Translations under genes and position numbers: made by a program
Assembly: GCF_001953885.1 (NCBI RefSeq)
Contig: NZ_MQUS01000005.1
Coordinates: 248,001 to 312,000, forward strand
Direction of reading: 5' to 3'
Source: Streptomyces sp. IMTB 2501
Lineage (GTDB): Bacteria; Actinomycetota; Actinomycetes; Streptomycetales; Streptomycetaceae
Length of the DNA stretch: 64,000 nt
Shown here: one piece after another, positions 58,558-64,000 of the stretch
Position numbering within the stretch: position 1 is the stretch's first letter
Layout of the letters: every line of letters starts with the position of its first letter
Notes under the pieces: model-generated
What the model was told of the DNA's origin: nothing
What the model saw: only the letters and a program-made list of their open reading frames with translations
The model's database searches: none

Positions 58558-59676
58558 TTGGAATTCGGGCTCTTTGTACAGGGATACGTGGGCAAGCGCG
58601 CCGAGACCGACCCGCTCGCCGAGCACAAGGCGCTGATGGAGGAGACCGAGTACGTCATCCAGGCGGACAAGTCCGGCTTCAAGTACGCGTGGGCCTCCGA
58701 GCACCACTTCCTGGAGGAGTACTCGCACCTGTCGGCCAACGACGTCTTCCTCGGGTATCTGGCGCACGCGACCGAGCGCATCCACCTGGGCTCCGGGATC
58801 TTCAACCCGCTCGCCCAGGTCAACCATCCGGTGAAGGTCGCCGAGAAGGTCGCCATGCTGGACCACCTCAGCGAGGGCCGCTTCGAGTTCGGCAGCGGAC
58901 GGGGCGCCGGGTCGCACGAGATCCTCGGGTTCATACCGGGTGTGACCGATATGAACTACACCAAGGAGATCTGGGAGGAGACCATCGCAGAGTTCCCGAA
59001 GATGTGGCTCCAGGACGAGTACGCGGGCTTCCAGGGCAAGCACTGGCAGCTGCCGCCGCGCAAGGTCCTGCCGAAGCCGTACGGGAAGTCGCATCCGGCG
59101 ATGTGGTACGCGGCCGGGTCGCCGCCGTCGTACGCCATGGCCGCGAAGAAGGGGCTCGGCGTGCTCGGCTTCAGCATCCAGAAGGTCTCCGACATGGAGT
59201 GGGTGCTGGAGCAGTACAAGACGGCGGTCGTGAACGCGGAGCCCGTCGGGGACTTCGTGAACGACAACGTGATGGTGACGACCACGGCGATCTGTGCGCC
59301 CACGCATGCCGAGGCGATCGACATCGCCGTGCACGGGGGGCTGCACTATCTGCCCTCGCTGGTGTTCCGGTACCACGACACGTTTCCCCGGCCGGAGGGC
59401 TTCCCGGTGTGGCCGGAGACCCTGCCCCAGTACACGCCGGAGTTCGTGGAACTGCTCATCGAGGAGGAACTGCTGATCTGCGGGGATCCGGACGAGGTGC
59501 TGCGGCAGTGCAAGCGGTGGGAGCAGGCCGGGGCGGATCAGCTGAGCTTCGGGTTGCCGGTCGGGGTGCCGAAGGCGGAGACGCTGCGGACGATCCGGCT
59601 GATCGGTGAGCACGTGATTCCGAAGATCGATACGGATCCCGTTCACCGGACGTCACGGTTCCGTCAGGCTGTCTGA
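58558..59676 (+). CDS. LLM-class flavin-dependent oxidoreductase (bacterial luciferase-like)
   Basis: 372 aa from TTG 58558, the only start in frame that keeps the conserved N-terminus EFGLFVQGYVGKRAE; AGGGG is 14 nt upstream. Motifs: ASEHHFLEEYSHLSAN, GSGIFNPLAQVNHPVKVAEK, DHLSEGRFEFGSGRGAGSHE. FMN-dependent monooxygenase group, likely needing reduced flavin from a reductase such as 29294. First gene of LLM-aminoacylase-like-ALDH-hydrolase operon. The rare start may limit its translation. Confidence 0.85.
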   Translation: MEFGLFVQGYVGKRAETDPLAEHKALMEETEYVIQADKSGFKYAWASEHHFLEEYSHLSANDVFLGYLAHATERIHLGSGIFNPLAQVNHPVKVAEKVAMLDHLSEGRFEFGSGRGAGSHEILGFIPGVTDMNYTKEIWEETIAEFPKMWLQDEYAGFQGKHWQLPPRKVLPKPYGKSHPAMWYAAGSPPSYAMAAKKGLGVLGFSIQKVSDMEWVLEQYKTAVVNAEPVGDFVNDNVMVTTTAICAPTHAEAIDIAVHGGLHYLPSLVFRYHDTFPRPEGFPVWPETLPQYTPEFVELLIEEELLICGDPDEVLRQCKRWEQAGADQLSFGLPVGVPKAETLRTIRLIGEHVIPKIDTDPVHRTSRFRQAV

Positions 59677-59689
59677 GGAGGTTCCAGGC

Positions 59690-61420
59690 ATGTTGGATCA
59701 CCTCATCAAGGGCGTCACCGTCGTTGACGGGACCGGGGCGCCCGCCTGCGTCGCCGATGTCGGCATACGCAACGGGCGGATCGCCGTCATCGGCTCCGTC
59801 ACCGAAGACGCCCGTACGACCGAGGACGCCACCGGGCTCGTCCTCACCCCCGGCTTCGTCGACCCGCACACCCACTACGACGCCCAGCTCTTCTGGGATC
59901 CGTACGCCACGCCCTCCCTCAATCACGGGGTGACGACGGTCGCGGGCGGGAACTGCGGGTTCACGCTCGCGCCGCTCAATCCCTCCCGCCCCGACGACGC
60001 CGACTACACCCGGCGGATGATGTCCAAGGTGGAGGGGATGTCCCTGGTGGCGCTGGAGGAGGGGGCGCCCTGGAGCTGGAACTCGTTCGGGGACTATCTG
60101 GACGCGCTTGACGGGCGGATCGCCGTCAACGCGGGATTCATGGTCGGCCACTGTGCGCTGCGCCGGTATGTGATGGGGCCCGACGCCGTCGGTGGGCAGC
60201 CCAGTGAGGAGCAACTGACCGAGATCGTACGGCTGTTGCACGAGGCGATGGACGCCGGGGCGTGGGGGCTGTCCACCACGCAGTCCCGTACCCACTCCGA
60301 CGGGGACGGGCAGCCGGTCGCCTCCCGGCACGCGCTCCCCGCCGAACTGCTCGCCCTGTCCAGGGCGGTCGGGGAGCACGAGGGGACGCAGATCGAGGGG
60401 ATCGTCGCCGGGTGTCTGGACCAATTCAGCGACGACGAGATCGATCTGCTGGTGGAGATGAGCGCGGTGGCCGCACGGCCGCTGAACTGGAACGTGCTCA
60501 CCATCGACGCTGCCGTCCCGGAACGGGTGCCCCGGCAGCTGAGCGCGAGCGAGCGCGCCCGGAAGGCCGGCGGGCGGATCGTGGCGCTCACCATGCCGAT
60601 CCTCACCCCGATGAACATGTCCCTGGGGACCTTCTGCGCCCTCAACCTCATCCCGGGCTGGGGGCCGGTCCTGGGGCTGCCCGTGCCGGAGCGGATCGCC
60701 CGGCTCCGGGACCCGGCCGTCCGGGCGGAGATGCTGCGGCGGGCCCAGTCGAAGGAGGCCGGCGTCTTCAGGCGGCTCGCGAACTTCGGACGGTATGTCA
60801 TCGGGGACACCTACAGCGAGGCCAACCGGGGGCTCACCGGCCGGGTGGTGCGGGACATCGCCGAGGAGCGGGGGCTCGACCCCTTCGCCTGTCTGGTGGA
60901 GATCTGCGCCAACGACGAGCTGCGTACGGTGCTGTGGCCGATGCCCAGCGACAACGACCCGGCGTCCTGGGCGCTGCGCGCCGAGACCTGGCAGCACGAG
61001 GACGTGCTGCTCGGCGGGTCCGACGCCGGGGCGCACCTGGACCGGATGTGCGGGGCGCCGTACACGACGCGCTTCCTCGGGGACTGTCTGCGGGGGCGGA
61101 AGCTGCTCGGTCTGGAGCAGGCGGTGAAGATGCTGACCGACGATCCGGCCCGGCTCTTCGGGCTGCGCGAGCGCGGGCAGGTGCGGGAGGGGTGGCATGC
61201 GGACCTCGTCCTGTTCGACCCGGAGCGGATCGACGCCGGGCAGGCCCGGCTGGTGCACGACCTGCCGGGTGACAGTCCGCGCCTGGACTCCAGGGCGATC
61301 GGGGTGCGGGCCGTGTGGGTCAACGGGGTCGAGGCGATCCGGGACGACGTGGTGACCGGGGCCGTACCGGGCAAGGTGCTGCGCTCGGGGACCGACACCC
61401 GCACGGTGAGCACGCGGTGA
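59690..61420 (+). CDS. D-aminoacylase-like amidohydrolase
   Basis: 576 aa, ATG with GAGGAGG. Metal-dependent hydrolase: GFVDPHTHYDAQLFWDP (HxH), GGNCGFTLAP, GHCALRRYVMG, LSTTQSRTHSDGDGQPV and GGSDAGAHLDRMCGAPYTTR. The N-acyl-D-amino-acid deacylase family is often misnamed; in catabolic clusters of actinobacteria such proteins may open lactams or lactones. Overlaps ALDH by 4 nt. Confidence 0.85.
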   Translation: MLDHLIKGVTVVDGTGAPACVADVGIRNGRIAVIGSVTEDARTTEDATGLVLTPGFVDPHTHYDAQLFWDPYATPSLNHGVTTVAGGNCGFTLAPLNPSRPDDADYTRRMMSKVEGMSLVALEEGAPWSWNSFGDYLDALDGRIAVNAGFMVGHCALRRYVMGPDAVGGQPSEEQLTEIVRLLHEAMDAGAWGLSTTQSRTHSDGDGQPVASRHALPAELLALSRAVGEHEGTQIEGIVAGCLDQFSDDEIDLLVEMSAVAARPLNWNVLTIDAAVPERVPRQLSASERARKAGGRIVALTMPILTPMNMSLGTFCALNLIPGWGPVLGLPVPERIARLRDPAVRAEMLRRAQSKEAGVFRRLANFGRYVIGDTYSEANRGLTGRVVRDIAEERGLDPFACLVEICANDELRTVLWPMPSDNDPASWALRAETWQHEDVLLGGSDAGAHLDRMCGAPYTTRFLGDCLRGRKLLGLEQAVKMLTDDPARLFGLRERGQVREGWHADLVLFDPERIDAGQARLVHDLPGDSPRLDSRAIGVRAVWVNGVEAIRDDVVTGAVPGKVLRSGTDTRTVSTR

Positions 61421-62868
61421 GCGAGGGGCGGCGGCTGTTCGTCGGCGGCGCCTGGGTGGAACCGGACGGCGGGCGCTACCCGGTGACCGACCCGGCCACC
61501 GAGGAGACCGTCGGCTGGGCACCGGAGGCCTCGCCGGCGCAGGTGCGGGAGGCCTGCGCGGCGGCACGGGAGGCGTTCACGGCATGGTCGCGGACCCGGC
61601 CGGAGGAGCGGGCGGCGGTGCTGGGCCGGGCGGCGGAGATCATCCGGGGGCGGATGGAGCCGTACGCCGAGCTGGCCCGCGCGGAGACCGGTGCGACCAC
61701 GGGGACCGCCCGAGCGATGCAGGTCGGGGTGGCCGCCGCCCGGTTCCGCCGGTACGCGAGCGTGGAGCCCGCCGAGTGGGCCGTCGCCCCGCAGATCAAC
61801 GAGGCCGGGCCGATGGGCAGGGCCGGGGTGATGGGCGCCCTGGCGATACGGCAGCCCGTCGGCGTCGTCACCTGCATCACCTCCTACAACAACCCCTGGG
61901 CCAACCCGGCCGGCAAGGTCGCACCGGCGCTGGCCATGGGCAACACGGTGGTGGTCAAGCCGGCCCCGCAGGACCCCCTCTCCGTCTACCGGATGGCGGA
62001 GGCGCTGGAGGCGGCCGGTGCGCCGCCGGGCGTGGTGAACGTCGTCTCCGGGCGGGACGTGGCCGTGGGCGAGGCGGCGGTGGCGTCCGACGACGTCGAC
62101 ATGGTCAGCTTCACCGGCTCCACGGCCGTCGGCCGGCGGATCGCCGAGGTGTGCGGGCGGGACATGAAACGTCAGCTGATGGAGCTGGGCGGCAAGGGCG
62201 CCGCGCTCGTCTTCGACGACGCCGACCTCGCCTCGGCCGTCGCCGGCATCGGCACCACCTTCTCCTTCTACAGCGGGCAGATCTGCACCGCACCGACGCG
62301 GGTGCTGGCGCAGCGGGGCGTGTACGACCGCCTGGTCGGGCAACTGGCCGTATACGCGGGCCGGTTGAAGATCGGGGACCCACGGGAGCCGGACACGGTC
62401 GTCGGCCCGCTGATCTCGGCGGAGCACCGGGCGCGGGTCGAGTCGTACGTGGAACTGGGCCGCAAGGAGGGTGCGTCGCTGGTCGCGGGCGGTGAACGCC
62501 CCCCACTGGAGGCCGGTTTCTACGTCTCGCCCACCCTCCTGGCCGACTGCACCAACGACATGCGGGTGGCACGGGAGGAGATCTTCGGGCCGGTGGTCGT
62601 GGTGGTTCCCTTCGACGACGAGGAGGAGGCCGTGACCCTCGCCAACGACTCCGACTACGGCCTCATCGACTACGTCTGGTCCGGTGACGTGGCCAGAGCC
62701 TTCCGGGTGGCCCGGCGGCTGCGGGCCGGCGGGGTCGGCATCAACACGGTGGGCCGGAACATGGAAGCGCCGTTCGGGGGATTCAAGAAGAGCGGTGTGG
62801 GCCGTGACGTGGGCTCCTATGCCCTGCACGCCTACAGCGAGGTGCAGGCCGTCGTGTGGCCGGGCTGA
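61417..62868 (+). CDS. Aldehyde dehydrogenase
   Basis: 483 aa, GTG in a GTGA overlap. NAD(P)-ALDH: TSYNNPWANPAGKVAPALAM, SFTGSTAVGRRIAE, catalytic Glu in MELGGKGAALVF and Cys in SGQICTAPTRVL, EEIFGPVVVVVPF and the C-terminal GFKKSGVGRDVG. Oxidises an aldehyde to the acid, feeding back to the CoA ligases; a retro-aldol or alcohol-oxidation product would be a logical substrate. Confidence 0.92.
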   Translation: MSEGRRLFVGGAWVEPDGGRYPVTDPATEETVGWAPEASPAQVREACAAAREAFTAWSRTRPEERAAVLGRAAEIIRGRMEPYAELARAETGATTGTARAMQVGVAAARFRRYASVEPAEWAVAPQINEAGPMGRAGVMGALAIRQPVGVVTCITSYNNPWANPAGKVAPALAMGNTVVVKPAPQDPLSVYRMAEALEAAGAPPGVVNVVSGRDVAVGEAAVASDDVDMVSFTGSTAVGRRIAEVCGRDMKRQLMELGGKGAALVFDDADLASAVAGIGTTFSFYSGQICTAPTRVLAQRGVYDRLVGQLAVYAGRLKIGDPREPDTVVGPLISAEHRARVESYVELGRKEGASLVAGGERPPLEAGFYVSPTLLADCTNDMRVAREEIFGPVVVVVPFDDEEEAVTLANDSDYGLIDYVWSGDVARAFRVARRLRAGGVGINTVGRNMEAPFGGFKKSGVGRDVGSYALHAYSEVQAVVWPG

Positions 62869-62888
62869 GTTCTGGCACCGTGGGCTCC

Positions 62889-63665
62889 ATGGAGCAGACG
62901 GTGAAGGTCGAGGGCGGCGAGGTCTGGGCGGACGACTCGGGAGGTGAGGGGCTCCCCCTGGTGCTGCTGCACCCGGGGATCGCGGACTCGCGGGTGTGGG
63001 AGCCGGTGCTGCCCGAGCTGACCGCGTGGTACCGGGTGATCCGGTACGACGCCCGGGGCTTCGGCAAGTCGCCGGCCCCGGCAGGGCCGTACACGCAGAC
63101 CGGGGACCTGCGGCGGGTGCTGGATCACTTCGGGGTGGACCGCGCGGTCCTGGTCGGCAGCAGCATGGGCGGCAAGTCCGTGATCGACTTCGCGCTGAGC
63201 GATCCGGAACGGGTGGCCGCCCTGGGGCTGCTGGTGCCGGGCATCACCGGTTACCCGAAGCTGGAGTCCCCGGACCTGAGCGCGGAGATCGTCCGGTTGG
63301 CACAGGCGGGAGACATGGACGGTCTGCTCGCCCTGTCCCTGCGCACCTTCGCGGCGGCGGGCAGCGCGCCGGACGCCCGGGCCGCCCAACTGGTCCGGGA
63401 CTCGTTCCGGGGCTGGTTCTCCACCTATGGCTACGAGCAGCCGGAGCAGCCCGCCTTCGAACGGCTTTCCGAACTTCGCGTGCCCTGCGTGCTGTTGCTG
63501 GGTGAGCAGGACACACCCCGGCTGGTCGCCTGCAACGAGGCGATGGCCGCCGCCATCCCCGGCTGCCGGCTCGTCCGCGTCCCGCACAGCGACCATCTGC
63601 CCACGCTGCGCGCTCCGGAGACGGTGGTGCGGGTGATCAGCGACCTGTTCGAGCGGGTCGGCTGA
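62889..63665 (+). CDS. Alpha/beta hydrolase
   Basis: 258 aa from ATG 62889 (GTG 62856 also in frame). HPGIADSRVWEPVLPELTAW, oxyanion/nucleophile VLVGSSMGGKSVIDFAL (Ser of GxSxG-type GSSMGG), acid LLLGEQDTPR and His in RVPHSDHLPTL. Resembles 3-oxoadipate enol-lactonase-like esterases. Last gene of the operon; 20 nt after ALDH. Confidence 0.88.
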   Translation: MEQTVKVEGGEVWADDSGGEGLPLVLLHPGIADSRVWEPVLPELTAWYRVIRYDARGFGKSPAPAGPYTQTGDLRRVLDHFGVDRAVLVGSSMGGKSVIDFALSDPERVAALGLLVPGITGYPKLESPDLSAEIVRLAQAGDMDGLLALSLRTFAAAGSAPDARAAQLVRDSFRGWFSTYGYEQPEQPAFERLSELRVPCVLLLGEQDTPRLVACNEAMAAAIPGCRLVRVPHSDHLPTLRAPETVVRVISDLFERVG

Positions 63666-63697
63666 ACCGACTGCGGGTCTCCCGGGGGCGGCAGCCG

Positions 63698-64000
63698 TCA
63701 GTCCTCCAGATCCACCCGGACCGTCAGCAGGTCCGTGCCGAAGGCGCGTACCGCCGTGCTGTTGAAGCGGGGCAGGGAGCGCAGCCGGGTGATCGGGTCG
63801 TCGTCGGGGAGGAGGTGGGCGGTGCCGTGGTGCCAGCGGCCGGCGACGCGGACGCGGACCCTCGGGTCGGCCTGGATGTTGCGCACGTACTGCGACTTGT
63901 AGCCGAACTCCGAGACCAGCCAGAAGGATTCGCCGGCTCTGCGCCCGCCGACCGGCGTCAGCCGGGGCAGTCCGGAGCGGCGGCCGGTGGTCTCCAGCAG
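63698..64000 (-). CDS. Deazaflavin-dependent nitroreductase-family protein (5' end outside window)
   Basis: The last ~100 codons are visible. LLETTGRRSGLPRLTPVGG, SFWLVSEFGYKSQYVRNIQA and RWHHGTAHLLPDDDPITRL match the DUF385/Ddn family. The N-terminal ~40 residues lie past the right edge. Convergent with the hydrolase operon. Second family member in the window beside 40679. Confidence 0.85.
   Translation of the reverse strand: MLETTGRRSGLPRLTPVGGRRAGESFWLVSEFGYKSQYVRNIQADPRVRVRVAGRWHHGTAHLLPDDDPITRLRSLPRFNSTAVRAFGTDLLTVRVDLED

Noticed and set aside
58548..59609. 353-codon frame starting at GTG 58548
   Set aside because: It is a frame shadow of the LLM gene, Arg/Gly-rich and without motifs.
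1..64000. tRNA, rRNA, CRISPR, transposase, integrase or phage genes
   Set aside because: None seen: no spaced identical repeats, no DDE or recombinase motifs in any plausible gene, no cloverleaf noticed. A tRNAscan and IS search would be decisive.

Overview
The window is chromosomal DNA of a Streptomyces-type actinomycete. It is uniformly GC-rich, with many GTG starts, 1- or 4-nt ATGA/GTGA/TGATG gene overlaps, and lineage markers: AfsK, AfsS, AfsR, an SCO4402-family protein, a DUF397 protein, a DUF6230/DUF6114 pair, a zinc-finger anti-sigma factor and many F420-type oxidoreductases. I see no rRNA, tRNA, CRISPR array, insertion sequence or prophage. Several gene fragments and scars show local gene loss. 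|| Layout, left part. 1-10.4 kb holds conserved core genes: partial primase/polymerase, HTH-TPR regulator, proline-rich membrane protein, periplasmic binding lipoprotein, SCO4402-family protein, purU, EF-hand protein, and a STAS anti-anti-sigma factor divergent from a sigma factor/anti-sigma pair. 10.4-15.1 kb is a compact putative terpenoid locus. An SDR and an acetoacetate-decarboxylase-like gene diverge from a DUF6230-DUF6114 pair that is followed by one reading frame joining a squalene/phytoene-synthase-like domain to a cis-prenyltransferase (UppS-like) domain. 15.1-15.9 kb is a scar with three gene remnants. || Layout, right part. From 15.9 kb to about 62.9 kb lies a large dispersed catabolic regulon: two AMP-forming acyl-CoA synthetases, an NDP-forming CoA ligase, four acyl-CoA dehydrogenases, two enoyl-CoA hydratases, two thiolase/Ltp2-like proteins with two DUF35 partners, SDRs, a zinc alcohol dehydrogenase, two paralogous ACMSD-like amidohydrolases, a D-aminoacylase-like amidohydrolase, two luciferase-like monooxygenases, deazaflavin/PNPOx-type proteins, a flavin reductase, a flavoprotein monooxygenase, an aldehyde dehydrogenase and an alpha/beta hydrolase. 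Ten transcription units among these start just downstream of a 15-bp palindrome, CTGACG-NNN-CGTCAG. I found 13 copies at 11/12 or 12/12 match plus one weaker copy over the start of a TetR gene at 43.4-44.1 kb, which is the best local candidate regulator. || The master antibiotic-control genes afsK (45.2 kb), afsS (51.9 kb) and afsR (52.4-55.3 kb) lie inside this catabolic region, with a thiolase-DUF35-hydratase operon and a synthetase between afsK and afsS. The gene content suggests CoA-dependent breakdown of a bulky, possibly cyclic or branched hydrophobic carboxylic acid, with steroid- or terpenoid-like logic (heteromeric dehydrogenases, Ltp2/DUF35 retro-aldolase, F420 enzymes). The actual substrate cannot be read from the sequence.
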